64,000 nucleotides of DNA from Unio delphinus (lineage: Eukaryota; Mollusca; Bivalvia; Unionida; Unionidae), in contig JAQISU010000166.1 of assembly GCA_029339505.1 (NCBI GenBank), positions 6,915,501-6,979,500 on the forward strand. Reading direction: 5' to 3'. Below are positions 1 through 13,021 of this stretch, one piece after another (within the stretch, counting starts at the first letter, position 1; each line of letters opens with the position of its first letter). The notes under the pieces are model-generated. The model did no database searches. It worked only from the letters and a program-made list of their open reading frames with translations, and had not been told where the DNA came from. The position numbers were made by a program, and so were the translations under genes.

Positions 1-600
1 TGACATCTTTATTAGATGTAGATCATTAGGGACATCATGTCCTTTAGTGAAAACTCCCATGTTGATATGGCCATCTATGTGGGAGGAATAGGAGTAAAAG
101 GTTTTCAAGATGGCCACTGTGGTGACCATAGTGCATGTCATGTCAGCACCAATTTCATATAGGATCAAACAGATATTCGAAAAAGTCTTTAGTGAAACCC
201 CATGTTAGTAAGACCATCCATGTACAATGAGTAGCAAGATTTAAAAGATGGATAACAAGATTCTCAATATGACTGCCACAGGTGCCATGCTGGACTTCAC
301 ATTGTCACCATTTTAAGATGAACTAGACATCATAAGAAGTCTTTTAGTGAATACCTTATGCTGATATGAAAATCCATTCAGGAAGAGTACAGATGATAGG
401 ATTTTCAAGATGGCTGCTGCTTAGCAGCCATATTGGACCTAAGATCAGCAAAATTTCCATTTAGGACCAACCAAGTCATGCTGATTTGGGACCAGCTAAG
501 CATTATAAGAAGTTTTAGTATATATCCAATATTTATATGATTACCCATTTAGGACTGGCAATATCAAGATTTTCAAGAAGGTTTCTATGGTAGCAATAAT
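1..600. repeat. Diverged tandem repeat, unit about 145-170 bp
   Basis: The motif TTTAGTGAAAxCCCATGTTgATATG followed by ACCATCCATxTAGGA and ATTTTCAAGATGGC recurs at about 40, 184, 341 and 511. The same unit family is seen at 31330-31870 and in part at 32420-32470. No coding. Confidence 0.6.
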
Positions 601-655
601 TTATATAACAATCAAATCAATTACCCATATAAAAGTGTATCAATAATAATAATCA

Positions 656-660
<5 letters not shown>

Positions 661-706
<46 letters not shown>

Positions 707-711
707 GTGTG
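661..711. repeat. (GT)n microsatellite
   Basis: A nearly pure GT run ending in GTATGTATGTGTGTG. Confidence 0.95.
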
Positions 712-1539
712 AATTAACATAGATGGAACTGTAATTGATATTCTACATGTCTATACATGTATCAGTCTTTATTCTATTGGTCTCATGAAAGTATCCAAAG
801 TTCATGCCAAGGGCTCAACAGCTTTGTGTCAATTATCCCACTGTCCAAAATGATTGGCTGGGTTTTGAACTGAATCCAAAATATTGTAATCTAGCTCTCT
901 ACAGCAAGCCTGACTTATAAAAAGAATCTCAGCAAGAAAGGCACACTGCCAGACAAATCCATTATAAGCAATGTGAAAATCCAATTGCCATTCTATAAAC
1001 CAAACCAATTTTAAAAAAATGAAAAATCAGTTTAAATATAGGAACAATCTCAGGGGACACGAACAGCCAGATATGCTCCAGGCAAAAGCATTAAACAACC
1101 AAAGTATATTTAAATAATATTGTGATGTGATTGTATTTGTAGATGTATGATTAAATATGTAATGGAAAATTACTTTTACTGTTTGTAAGCAGAATTAATT
1201 GCTGCTGTAGCAATGGTAATATAACTTGCACTGCCACAAGCACAGACTAAACTCATCGATCTGACTGCACTGGGACATCTAAAAACAAATTTTAGTCTGT
1301 GCAATTATCAAGTCACAAATGACTGTAAATTTCCTCTCTCTGTTTTCTCCAAATTAAGCAATACAAGAATAAAATAAGGAATGTTGACTAATATTCTCCA
1401 ATAATACTTTTAATTTGAGCAAATCATTAACAAGTAAATCTATGACCAGTAATTATTCTGTATTTCATACAATAAAAATGACAGCAGAACTTAAAAGTTA
1501 ACATAGAGCCAAAACTCAAAAATACTTTTACATACTGGC

Positions 1540-1960
1540 ATATTATATTAATCTGCATAAATACAGCCTGGACACAAATCTCCTAAATGAAAGGGGCTTT
1601 TGAACTCGAGTATACATATAACTACTTTTGAAGTACCATTCTGGATACAAATCTGCAGTACAAAAAGTCCATAATATGATGGCATACCTGTACTACTTTC
1701 AGAGTCTGGACACAAAACTTCTGCTGGAAGGAGGATAATAAATTAAAAAATTTACCTTAAATACTTTCCAAGTCCCAGTCTGGACACATATGAACTGATG
1801 GCATATTTGAGACACCTTTCTGATTACCAAACTGGACATAAAGCTCTTTTCACAAGGGAGTTTATGAATTCAAGGCATTCATTAATACTTTAATACCAGA
1901 CTGGATATAAATCTCCAGCAAGAGGCAAGTTTCCAAACACCTGCTGCATTCTAGCAAGTA
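1540..1960. repeat. Degenerate minisatellite, unit about 60-75 bp
   Basis: The phrase CTGGACACAAATCTCC or close variants recurs at about 1568, 1643, 1706, 1781, 1843 and 1911. Each is followed by AT-rich spacer and an AATACTTT/ACTTTC phrase. Confidence 0.6.
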
Positions 1961-2031
1961 CTGATACATGGTTAACTAGATTGTTACATTTGAATTCAAA
2001 GGTCACACAAACATGATAAAAGGGTCCTACA

Positions 2032-2035
<4 letters not shown>

Positions 2036-2075
<40 letters not shown>
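2036..2075. repeat. (GT)n microsatellite
   Basis: Twenty GT dinucleotides without interruption. Confidence 0.95.
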
Positions 2076-2078
<3 letters not shown>

Positions 2079-2104
2079 GGAATTTTAATCTAGATTTAGC
2101 TATT

Positions 2105-2190
2105 TTCCAGTCATATCACTATACTGTCTGCAGTGTAGCAGTTTCTAGTGATGTCTAGCACTGGTACATCATACTGCAGACAATACATGT
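2105..2190 (-). repeat. 3' fragment of the same SINE family
   Basis: CCAGTCATATCACTATACTG, then GCAGTGTAGCAGTTTCTAGTG and a mirrored CATCATACTGCAGACA tract resemble 35697-35790. There is no tRNA head. Confidence 0.45.
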
Positions 2191-2889
2191 AGCTGGTTTG
2201 AGTAGGAGCTTATTCTGGTCATGCAAAACTTTTTACTACTTGCCTGACTTTACCTTTTTAGAGATTTTTCATCCTCCATTAGCTCCATCTGTTTGATACT
2301 GAAAACCCTTAATCCAAGATCCTTTGTGTTGGTCAAATTTTGTTAGCATCTTTCGAGATAATGCTTTGTACATGTTCTCTCATTTCGGAAATTAGTCATA
2401 TTTAATAGTCAAATGTCATCATTTGCATAAATGTGAAAGGCTAAGGCAAATGCTGTCAAATTTGGTCAAATTCTTGTTACATGGTCATTTAAATAAGTTG
2501 TTTTTTTTAAAATTGTGTTTTCAGTACCTGCCCATATATATAATGGCAGATTGGCATCATCTGTAAACTGGGTTAGTAGCTTATTTCTTTCATAACTTTC
2601 AAGGTTTTTCAAGGTTCATAATTGTGGATTTCAAGGTGCATTCTTACATTAATTTTAAAGGATACATCAATGAAACATTTCAAACATTTACAGTAGATAA
2701 AAAAAAGTATAAAAAAGGTGGCTGCTATGATTTTCAATACACACAAACTGCCATCAAGGATATATTATACTGATAAATATAGGTTTGATCATGAGGGTTG
2801 AGAAGTTGCAAGTCATTGAATATTTAATATCATGATGTTATAATAAATTATCTATGGGAGATGAATTAATACCCCGGAGTACTTAAGTA

Positions 2890-3068
2890 CCTAAAGTAAT
2901 TATATGCTTAGTAGTAGACAGCACATTTCCAGCCAGAGACATTTGACACACAGATTGATTTGTTGCCAGTAAATGGTCCCATTGATAAACTCGGCTGGAG
3001 ATCGAACCCACAACCTCTCACTTCCACAGCAGATGCTCTAACCACTAGGCCATTGGAGTGGTTGAACA
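2890..3068 (-). repeat. tRNA-derived SINE
   Basis: The reverse strand begins CAATGGCCTAGTGGTTAGAG (A box TAGTGGTTAGAGC), followed 40 bases later by GGTTGTGGGTTCGATCTCC (B box). It folds poorly as a full tRNA and runs on into a body ending near 2890, so it is called a SINE and not a tRNA gene. Confidence 0.65.
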
Positions 3069-3079
3069 TGTAACTAAAA

Positions 3080-4940
3080 CAAGAGTACTATGAATGGCAC
3101 ATGATACTCCCTCCCCATGTTTAATAGTCCTCTATGTAATAGGACACGGTTCACTCCGGAAATTATTGATTTACAAGTCTCAATTACCTGGAGCTTTGAT
3201 CAAGCTATATTGTCTTAAAAGTCAGGTGAAACCATTCTTTTCATAGCAGACTTGCTATGCTTGTGAACACAGAATCAGGCTTTTTTCATTACCTTAAGTA
3301 CAAGCAATCCACAATTTGCTTAATGAACTTACTCTAGAACAAAATTTATTTGCTAAATCTGTGGAAGTAATTTTAATTATTCAGTGACCTTGATCTTTGA
3401 CCTCTTGACCCAACATTAATAAGCACCTTCCTTATGCAAAATGCAATCCATCCACCAGAAAATTTTGATACACTTGCTATATAGCAAACTCGATTGAAAT
3501 TAATTTGTATTCAAATCAGTACATCACTGTCATTAATCATCATCAACTCAATTATGACAGTATCTGGGTTGGTGGAGGGTAGGCAAGTGAGGGTGTTAAA
3601 AACATGAGAAAAGATTAGAGGTGAAATGATGCGTCTGTCATGCATGTCAATACAATTCATGATACACATAAGAATTTGATGGTCTTCCCATCGTCAGAGG
3701 GATAGTGGTGCCCTTTTTTTGTATGTTGCCATATATACTGGTTGTATTTCCAGCATTCAAATTACAGAATGACATACAGTCATCAAATATTATATGCAGT
3801 TTTCATCTACTACAAGATAACAAAAATACTTTCAAGCATATTACCTGCTGGCTGTCAGTGAGCTAGTTTTATTGAACGTTTTATGCCAATTAAGGCAAGC
3901 TCTATTTACCTCAATTTTACAAGTTCCTTTGACTTGTACAGCATAAACATTTTAAAAACATTACAAATTTCATGTCTTACTTAAACTTTGCAGAAATTAC
4001 AATGCTATATTCAAAACAGAAGAAATAATGCAATTTCCTTGTGCAAAGAAAATCTGATCTAAAAATATCTGGGTATTGGAATGAGGATGAATACCAACAA
4101 AATCAATCACATTGTATTTCCTGCAGATACCAAAGTCTGCTGCGGCCGCAGGAACTTGTTTTTTTTTTGTTAGTGAAGAGGGAAACTATTGACAACATCA
4201 AGTCCTATTATATATTTATAAAATCTACACAATATGATAACTTAAGCAGTTTTGTTTTCCCCATAGCTGATCTTGTGCTAATTTTATCACCACATTCAGT
4301 CACTGGCTAAATATCTCTGCACAAAAATAGACATTCCAAATTTGTCCCCATATACAATTTAACATTTGCTGCCAGTATTTTATCTAGAGGAGAGGAACAC
4401 ACACACCCCCCAGTCACCGAAATAAGGGGAAGCAGAAAAAAGGAGAAGGGGGAGTAAACAGCAAAAAATTTAATATTTACCTAACACTATTTATCCCTCA
4501 TACTTCTTCACAGAAATCACAATCTTTAAAAGATATCACCTCCAGTTGTATAGGAATTAATCTGTTAACTTTCTGATCATACTCTATTCATTATCTGTGC
4601 ATGAATATTGTTCTGTTATGCCTGCTGAAGGAACATGTACATGGCTAGGTTTGTCAGTTTGACTAGGTTGGAAACTGATCTTTATAACTGTTATGTACAA
4701 TTTTCAAGAGCTCACAGATATTATCTTTTGGTCAAATCTTTTCCAAAAGAGGACTTTTCACTAACAGAATTGCTGCCAGTTTCACTTTCTTGAATCAGTA
4801 GCTTACTGACTACTATGCCCGATTTCATGTCTGTTTACCTGTAGAATCATTTGTGAGACTAAACATGCTTATGATAATATTTTCAGAAATCTTCATTGCA
4901 ATGGTACCAAATATGTAAACTGCATATTGTACATAACAGA
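3080..4940. other. Intronic sequence, nothing recognised
   Basis: AT-rich CADPS intron. The 89-codon open frame at 4041-4310 has no recognisable domain, no good splice signals and a poly-T-derived Phe run, so it is not called. Confidence 0.5.
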
Positions 4941-4943
4941 TAG

Positions 4944-5030
4944 AAGACCTCAAGGTAGATTAGTTATGTAACTAATTGAGTTCTTTCCAAATAAAAGTCT
5001 TTGTTATTATTATTATCATTATTATTAATG
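4944..5030 (+). mobile_element. 3' terminal fragment of a CR1-like LINE
   Basis: AGACCTCAAGGTAGATTAGT, then AATAAAAGTC and an ATT/ATC tail, matches the 3' UTR and tail of the LINE at 8555-9375. Only about 90 bases remain, as in a severely 5'-truncated copy. Confidence 0.65.
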
Positions 5031-5655
5031 AGCTCTGTACATTCACACTGACAGGAATGGTTCCATCTAACTAAATCTTGACTGAGATTAGTGACTTCAA
5101 TAATGCTTTGACAAGTAACCATAGTGATGTTATGAAACATCTTTCAAAACAGTTTGGATACGATTAGCAAAATAGATAGTGGTCTAAAAAATTTATCTCA
5201 GATTTTGAAATCTTGTTATGTGTAGATGTTTCACTCATTTTATTTTTATAGAAGCATGCGGATCTAAAACAAAGTTTCCTAATAATATATCAGGTTAAAA
5301 GTGCTATATTTCCTGTACAGAAAGTCTGATAAATCAGACTAAGTTTTTAACAACTCATTTTTTTTAAGCATCTGTGGGTCATAATATTATGCTTTGCATC
5401 AAATATATCCTTAATACTTTGTGTATAATACAAACTGGATAATGGTCAATACTGAGAAGTTAAGAGACGTGCACTTCAAATATATAATGTTTTATTATTA
5501 TAAAGATTACCAATTAGTGTACTTTATGTCTCAGTGACTCTTTTTAGTGAGGTAACAAGAGGAAATAACCCATAAGATTTGATCATCCTTAGGCATCTTA
5601 CATTCTTACAACCTGTTTAAATCTCCCATCACATCTTCTAGATCATAATCTAGAG

Positions 5656-6940
5656 CAGAGGTGGGCAAACTATGGCCTGCAGGCCGCCCGCCAAGGACTT
5701 TTAAGCAGCCCACCTAGAGTTTTCATGCGGCCTAGGAACAAGTCCTATGTTCACGCTATTTAATTTTCTCAAGGGTAAAATTTTTCAAATTTTGAGAGAA
5801 ATGTAACCACGCGATGCCAAATACCTACTAAGTGGTAAAAGCCATAGAAATTTCAATATAACTTTGTTTGGCTTGTTTCGCATTCTATTCATATATCTAT
5901 GATCTTTTTTCCACCAGGTGGGTCGATCGAGGTGCGCACACACATGCATTGTCTTTCACTGTTCACATGCTTGTGATTGGCTGAGTGAGTCATCAGTGTG
6001 TCTTGACTGTATGTCATCGAAACCAGTGCACTTACGTGCCAAAAGGATTTTTTTAACAGTGTCAGCACCCACCATGGCAGAAGATGGACTGGCAGTTAAC
6101 ATGAAATTGTTGAAGTGAAGAATTTACTGGGATAGACAGTTCCATATCAATCTATACATTTAAAAAAGCTTTTATTATCTGCCAAAGTTTTCCCAAAATG
6201 AGATGTTCCAGGATATCTAGAAAGTGAAAAACTGAAGATGAATGTCATACATTTAACAAGTATTGGACTGACAAGTATTTATTTACCGAAGTTGGAGTTA
6301 AAGCTGAGTGTTTGGTTTGTCAAGACACTATTGCCGTTTTTAAGGAGTTCAATTTGAAATGTCGCTTTCAAACTAAGCATGGTAACTTTGGTAAAACAAG
6401 AACTGAAAAAGAAAGCAACTGATCTGCTAAAAATAAGTTGAAACCAAACACCTGATTGAGTATTATGCTTCTCTACAAACAGAAAAGTTTCAAAATCTGA
6501 AAGAATTTGCCAGAAAGATGTTTTTGTTGTTTGCATCAACCTACATTTGTGAGCAGACTTTCTTTATTATGAAAGTCAACAAGTGAAAAAGCATATCACT
6601 TCTCACGGATTCAAATCTTCACCCCGTTTTAAAGATAGCACGAGCAACTTGTCACTAAATTTTGACAAAATGGTCAAAGGAATGTAATCAGCTGCATTAT
6701 TCGCACTGACTCAGTTTATGTTACTCTATTTATCAAATAAATGTGCTTCTTTTGAAGTTAAAGTTTTCAATTATTAACAATATATTAACAACTGAAAATT
6801 AATTATGATGTTATTTAGAAAAAAACCTTTTGTTTTTTGCTTTTTCAAAAATTAATTATTTTACTTAATGAACTATGCAACCCACTAAAATAGTAAATTT
6901 GTGTATGCGGCCCTTGCAATGGAAAGTTTGCCCACCTCTG
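5656..6940 (+). mobile_element. hAT DNA transposon with TIRs and 8-bp target duplication
   Basis: Terminal inverted repeats CAGAGGTGGGCAAACT at both ends, flanked by 8-bp target duplications ATCTAGAG (5648-5655) and ATCCAGAG (6941-6948), one mismatch. Internal coding is broken. A BED-type zinc finger remains (TEVGVKAECLVCQD, then a His-containing FQTKHG; 6280-6390), as does a fragment of the hATC dimerisation domain (STYICEQTFFIMKVNK, 6537-6590). The middle of the transposase, with its catalytic residues, is deleted. The domain style is that of ZBED5/FAM200/SCAND3-like hATs. Confidence 0.9.
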
Positions 6941-6948
6941 ATCCAGAG

Positions 6949-8554
6949 ATAATCCAAGTTCAGTATCAAACTTTGCAATCCATGTGACTATGTGAATTAC
7001 GGTTTAGTTAACATACTTGAACTGACTGATGAAAATAAACTTATTTTCTTTCATGCTGACATCATCTGTGGTCTTAAACTAAGCAAACACAAGAAACAAA
7101 ACTGAAAACTTTAGTAAAATCAATAATTAAATATTATTTCTCCATGTCACAGAGTGAATATTTAAGAGGAACTTGCAGTATTGTAATTTAAATCTCAAAT
7201 TTTAAAAAAGTTATGTTACAATTAGAAATGTATAGTGTTGTGAAAAAATTTCAATCCTGAATGTGTTGGTTTACCAACAGTTTTGATTAAACTGATGTAC
7301 CAACATTATTGAGGTATCACAATGATATAATCCAAAATGTCTCTGAATAAATTCCCAATAATGCCAAAATAGTGTTTTAGCCCAAAATGTCAATAAGCAC
7401 TTTGGAATTTCAATGAATAGCTTTTAAATAAATGTTTATTCTCAAATTATAACTTAACACAACAGTAAAATAATTCCACTAAGGTAACTTAAAGGAAGAA
7501 TTAAATAATTTTGTTTACTTCAACTAATCTCTATAAAATCTTATGACACAATAGAACGACCAGGATATGGGTCAAAAGTTCACTTCCAGAATATTTCAAG
7601 TTTGTAAATAAGGCTCGCCCTTGAATTTAACTATCAGTAAAACAATTTTTTTTTAAACTTATAAGTTAGGCCATTACTACTCTACCCACAATCACAGATA
7701 AAGATGAAGCACACAAAATAAATTAAATAGACATAGTCTCAATCACGCTGACTGATCGCATGGTCTTTCCTTCATTCACAGTATACTTATGTATATAAAC
7801 TGATATTCGCCCTTTCCTCTTTATCAGCAGTTTATGTTCCATCTTTAATTTCGATTTCACATCCTCTATTAACATGCTCATTATTTGTTTACATCTATGC
7901 CAAGAAAACTTTCACATAAGCCTAAAAAATGCTTGATTCTATAGCAGTCTAACCATATGAAGTTTTGGTAAGATGTGTCAAAATATTGAGACTTTCCATT
8001 CAAAGCAATTTCTAAACCAGACCTAGTGAACTATAAGTAGGTAAAGACTTTGGGGAATAATAATTAACATTTAAAGTAACCAGAGTTATAACAGATTCAT
8101 ATGGGATGGATCAATGGTCTAAAATAAATGAGTTTCAGTATTACAAATAGTGTCAGGAGACCCAGCTCAATGTGAATATGAATTACTATCTGAACCAATA
8201 CTAACAAATCCATTTGTTTATCATCATTTGACACTATACAGGCATGCCATTGTTTAGCTAGTGAGAGATCATTTAGGTATTGGGGGTACTGGCCTCAGGG
8301 AATACATACATTATTGATATAACAAGCTCTGTAAATAAAGGCTACATCCTGCTCCTCCTAGTGTGTTACAAGGGTCACTAGATTTACTTTGGTCTTTTGG
8401 GGCTGTCTACATAACATATTTATCAGGTGCATGCAACTGACATAGGGATGACTACGACATAGACTGTCATCACAGGTGGAATATGCAGTCTCCAGAACAG
8501 AAAAAAGATTTCCAGTGCAAAACACACAAGATGCTGAATTACTTGCATTATCTC
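6949..8554. other. Intronic sequence, nothing recognised
   Basis: AT-rich, without long open frames, repeats or recognisable RNA genes. Confidence 0.5.
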
Positions 8555-9312
8555 AACAAGGAAAAATCTTGATAGCAATGAACTAAGTCTGACATGGAAG
8601 GATAAAAATTTGCAAATGGTCTGTCAGGACAGACTACTTGGTGTTTTGGTAGATAATAATCTATCATGGACTGATCATATCAAACATATCAGTAAAAAGG
8701 TCAATTCAAGTTTATGGCTTCTCAGTAGGGTAAGACATTTTCTCCCTGAAAGGCACAGAAAACTATTTTATAACAGTTACATACAACCCTATTTAGACTA
8801 CTGTAATACAGTATGGGGTAATTCAAATGATAAAAAGATATCAAAGTTGGAAAATCTTCTGAAAAGAGCATTTAGACTAATATCAAACCAGAAAGAAAGC
8901 AAGGAAAATTTAGCTGGTAAGTTAAAAATATTACCTAATATTAAAGACCGAATCTGTTTAAAAAAAGCCAAATTAATGTACAGGATATCCAATAATAGTG
9001 CTCCTGAATATTTACAATCCCTATTCCAGTATAGGCTACCTGGTAATACACCCCACCTGCGATCAATATCTACAAAACAGTATAAAATTCCCAAACCAAA
9101 TAAGGAATTATTCAAGAAAAGTTTCCAATACTCTGGAACTTTGCTCTGGAATAGTATTCCAGTTGAGATTAGAAATGCCCACTCTATTTCCATCTTCCAA
9201 ACCCAATATATCCAGTGGCTTCTGAGATGCTGCTGAATTAAATAAATTCCTTGTATGAGGGCCTCAAGGTAGATTAGTTCTTAGCTAACTGTGTTACCCT
9301 CATTAAATAAAG

Positions 9313-9375
<63 letters not shown>
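8555..9375 (+). mobile_element. CR1-like LINE, 5'-truncated, with ATT tail
   Basis: A long open frame (8610-9236) encodes the RT C-terminal domain: RLLGVLVDNNLSWTDHIKHI, YLDYCNTVWGN, LLKRAFRLIS, SSxPEYLQSLFQ-like and GTLLWNSIPVEIRNAHSISI. Only one stop separates it from the upstream LDSNELSLTWKDKN. The 3' UTR contains CCTCAAGGTAGATTAGTT, then AATAAAGTC and an (ATT)n tail (9314-9375). The RT core is missing. The nearly open frame suggests a fairly recent insertion. A 3' end of the same family is at 4944-5030. Confidence 0.87.
9314..9375. repeat. (ATT)n tail
   Basis: About 20 ATT units at the end of the LINE at 8555-9375. Its minus strand gives a poly-Asn frame that is not a gene. Confidence 0.95.
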
Positions 9376-9377
<2 letters not shown>

Positions 9378-10109
9378 GTAATAGCAGCATCTGAAGCAAT
9401 TTCTTCCTTGCCATGTCATCAGTTCATATACACAAGATGTTAATTTAACCACCTGTGCCTTTGAGAAAAGCTGCAGTATCTTTCTCATTGCAATAATTAT
9501 GATCTTTGTGATAGTAATCATATTCTACACCTCCATCAAGAGTGAGAATGGACTAATTATCAATGATAAAGATCAGTCCAAAGGTTTCACACATAGTCTG
9601 CAGGTGAAAATAGACTATATCTACATGTCTTTGTTATTACAGTCCATACATAATCAGATTTGTCTCATGTTGCAGCAAGCCTGGAATGAGAAAAAAAAAG
9701 ATAGTTTTCCACTATTATCCCCAAGAAGTAACCACAGCTGCAATCATTGCCAGGTCAATTACTACCATTGTCTTATCAAATCCTCTGCAATGTGCTGTGC
9801 CAACATTTTTGCTCCCCTAGAAAGTGCCAACATCAATGTCTCTGAAACCACAGGTTTTTATTTAGTTAGTAATGCTGAGCCATTAAGTAGACTAGACAAT
9901 CTGCCTCTTTGAGCCATTAACACATTAACCCCTAGCGCTGAGTTTACGGGCATGAGGTTGTAGCCTTCTTCCAAGGTCTGATGCATCAAGGTCATGCATG
10001 ATACACTAAAGTGGGTGGTATTACATAAAGGTAGACAGATTAAGCTCTACAATGATACCAAATAATCTGGACATTTTAGTTGCACTACAAAATACTGAGG
10101 AAAAAAAAC

Positions 10110-10365
10110 TAATTATTTTACCCATTTTGTTTTCCAGCCAAAATTTGCCCATGGTCAGAATCAGATTTTGTGTCCAAATCTGAGACTTTATAGCCTCAGA
10201 TCTAAGGCAGACCAGTCTGAAGTGCACATAGACAGGTGAACCTGTGCAGAAAGTAGGATAAGGTGGACATTTTGAATAAAGAATCTTCTCCATACAAAAA
10301 GTATGGGTCCGTTAGACACACAAAAAAGAACTCCAACTTTTCACCTTCTGCTCATGTGCCTTTCA
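10110..10365. repeat. Dispersed repeat, inverted copy of 22070-22345
   Basis: AAAATTTGCCCATGGTC, AGGCAGACCAGTCTGAAGTG, AGTAGGATAAGGTGGACATT and CTTCTCCATA are found as their reverse complements at 22070-22345 in the opposite order. It is a non-coding interspersed repeat of unknown family; chance frames such as 10021-10293 come from it. Confidence 0.7.
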
Positions 10366-10369
10366 ATTT

Positions 10370-12100
10370 TTCTTTTATTCCACCTCCTTTATTTGATTCA
10401 AAAATACATAATTAACATAAAAATCCAAAGGTGGCCTTTTCATTCAGTGCAACAATGCAACATATACTTCCATTAGTCACTTATCAAAACAAAGTTGGCT
10501 GTTAATTAGGTTCTCAGAGAAACGCATGCAGACATAGCTGACATATTTTACGCTTAAATACACATTGCTTTATGATGATTACACTTAAAAGGAACTAAAA
10601 GATAGAATTAAAACACAAATTTCACTTAATAAAATTATTTAATCGAGAATTAAATATTAATGTACAGCCTACACTAGGCATAACAGATATTTTCATTGAT
10701 CCAAATTTCCTTGATTATCTTAAATTACGGTATACTAAGAATGTTGTTTAAAAAGAAAATATAAACAATTATATGATTTCTTATTAAAAGCCGATTATTT
10801 CAAAATGCCAATTAGAATTTCCAGGACCTATCTACTGATTTTTACAATAAAATGAGCAATATAACGTTTCAGTAAGTAGTTTTAATCACGATTTTCTTCA
10901 AGTTCAATAAATAGGGATCAATTTTCGGGGGATATTTTCTGGTTTAAAAAATTGGGATCCATGACTGACCTTGAATTATAAGTTGGTTCGCAAGTTATCT
11001 GGGTTGGAGTTAATGGGAGGGTATTGCTTTTTTTATTTTGGGGCATTTTGATTTGGCTTCGTCAGCCACCAACTGTATCATGTAGTTTCATTATCTCAGA
11101 CTGATAATCTCAGTATATTGTAAATCAAATAATCTAGTGTTTTGCTGCATATGTAAAGATCCCGTGGGTGTTAATTTTTCGTCATTTGCTTTTCTTAGCA
11201 AAGATAACAAATCTGAAGGCATTTAGCTAAGAGGTAAATACCTTAGGACTTGTTTCTTCACTGAGAATTACAGATGATTTAATAAAGTTTTGAAACCATA
11301 GCATGTGTCCTGGACATGGTATATGCTTCATTTGTGTTGAATACAAACATATAACTGCAAAATGAAAATCATCACTTAAATTAGATTGTTATATATAACC
11401 ATCTCACCCATTTTCTGATTTAAATTGTTGCATATCTTGGAGATATGTCCATGTATGAGAGCTACTATGTGAAGTTTGACCTTTACAGTTACGCTCTACA
11501 GATTGTCCTTCACAGTGTAAGGCACTGTAAGGGTCAGTATTCTAAATAATGTATATTTTTACATCTCAAAGATCAACATGTGTCATACTTAACTATACAT
11601 GTATTGTATGTCTGATAAATATAACAATATTTAAGTACTGAATTTTTTCCGACACATAAACATAACATTTAGTGTAAGTGTTTGTGTGTGTGTGAACAAA
11701 ACACCAGTCTATTTAAGCATGCAGCCCCAAGCATTAACGGTAGCCATCTTGAGCAATATCAATTAATAAGCAGTGTAGAAGGTGATCGTCTGAACTGAAC
11801 AAATGTGATTTTGAGCAATTCTTCAATTTTACAATCTTGTAATTTTTTTTAACCATCATGGTGCATGCGTGAGCTATTTTTATAATTTGTATTTTGAAGT
11901 GGCATGCCATAAAAAAAAAAGATTGGCTTCAAAAATATGTTACTGTGTTGCAACAGTTCAATGCTTAAAATAAACAATAGAAGATATTTCCGTGAGCTAC
12001 CAGCAAAAAAATATGATGTCTGACAACTCTCTGAAATGCAAGTATGCACATTCTGGTCTGAATACAGCACTGCTGTGTGAAATTCTGAGCTGCTTAATAA
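10370..12100. other. Intronic sequence, nothing recognised
   Basis: First part of CADPS intron 3. It was searched by eye for the next CADPS exon; none seen. Confidence 0.5.
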
Positions 12101-12108
12101 AATCCTAC

Positions 12109-12266
12109 CTATTGTATCGCCTGAGTTTCTGGAGTCGAGAATCAGTGCTCCCCTTGGAGACAGGTAAACTATCCAGGTTGACCATTAGCAGGTTGATTGC
12201 AGACTTCAGCTCATCCATGTACATACTCTCCATCTCCTTCACCACAAACTTTGGGTGCTTCCGCAT
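12109..12266 (-). CDS. CADPS: CADPS exon 3
   Basis: The translation begins [20 protein letters not shown] and continues through [16 protein letters not shown] to LQKLRRYN, the conserved block after the exon 2 segment in CADPS proteins (compare [20 protein letters not shown] in mammals). The acceptor is CATGTAG. The donor is a GTAGGA, leaving phase 2 (AAT AG|G). The linker KGSTDSR resembles the invertebrate form more than the vertebrate one. The following exon, which should lead into KSDVVL and the C2-like region, was not found between 1 and 12108, so it probably lies off the left edge. Confidence 0.93.
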
Positions 12267-12374
12267 CTACATGGAATAGTGCAATATAATTAAAACAAGA
12301 TAATAAAAATCTTTAAATTTCAAAAAATTAAAATTACTTTTTATTTCACACTCCTTTAAAATCAACTGCAAGTA

Positions 12375-12376
<2 letters not shown>

Positions 12377-12458
<82 letters not shown>
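12377..12458. repeat. (AT)n(AC)n compound microsatellite
   Basis: About 60 bases of AT followed by 22 of AC, 110 bases upstream of the CADPS exon 3 acceptor in the gene's sense. It would be a UA/UG-rich tract in the pre-mRNA. Confidence 0.95.
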
Positions 12459-13021
12459 TAGATATTGTCAACTCGGTGCCTACAGTGACACCTGTCTTGG
12501 GCTCTATTCCTGGTTTCTTTAAATCCATGTTTAATGATGAATTTAACTTGCAAGCACCTCCATGTATGTGTAAAGCATGTTATTCTTGTGCAATGCAAAG
12601 CTAACTGAAAGGGCACTGCATTAGACAAGTAAAATAGCTCTCTGATTCATCACACCCAGGAAACGACACTGTGTTAGACAAGTAACATAGCTATTTGATT
12701 CACAACACCCGAGAAAGGACTGTGTTAGACAAGTAACATAGCTATCTTATTCATAACTCCCTGATTTAATTTTAATGCAAATTAATAAACTTCAGAGATT
12801 ACCTGAAATAGCAATCAGCATGATTTGTTTATGTATGACCAAACTAACTAGATTACAAAAATTAAGGAGAGATTCAAAACTACAGATTCAAAGCAGCAAT
12901 TCAATTCTAGACCAAACAATATTCACAAAATCTTAAACCCAATAATGCTAGTTGCAGAATAATGTTACTGTATCACGATAATAGACAGCTGAAAGACCAA
13001 AACTCAAAACAGAAAGGCAGC

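Noticed and set aside
2990..3068. Possible tRNA gene on the minus strand
   Set aside because: A and B boxes are present, but the acceptor stem does not close and the sequence continues into a SINE body.
4041..4310. 89-codon plus-strand frame
   Set aside because: No recognisable domain, includes a poly-T-derived Phe run, and lies in the intron of a gene on the other strand.
9303..9521. Poly-Asn minus-strand frame
   Set aside because: Translation of the (ATT)n tail.
9499..9912. 137-codon plus-strand frame after the LINE tail
   Set aside because: No domain, hydrophobic start derived from AT-rich sequence, no splice context; composition fits chance.
1..12108. Further CADPS exons (C2-like region)
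   Set aside because: Searched by eye on the minus strand for the KSDVVL and YCTMEVEGGEKL regions; nothing found, so none is called.
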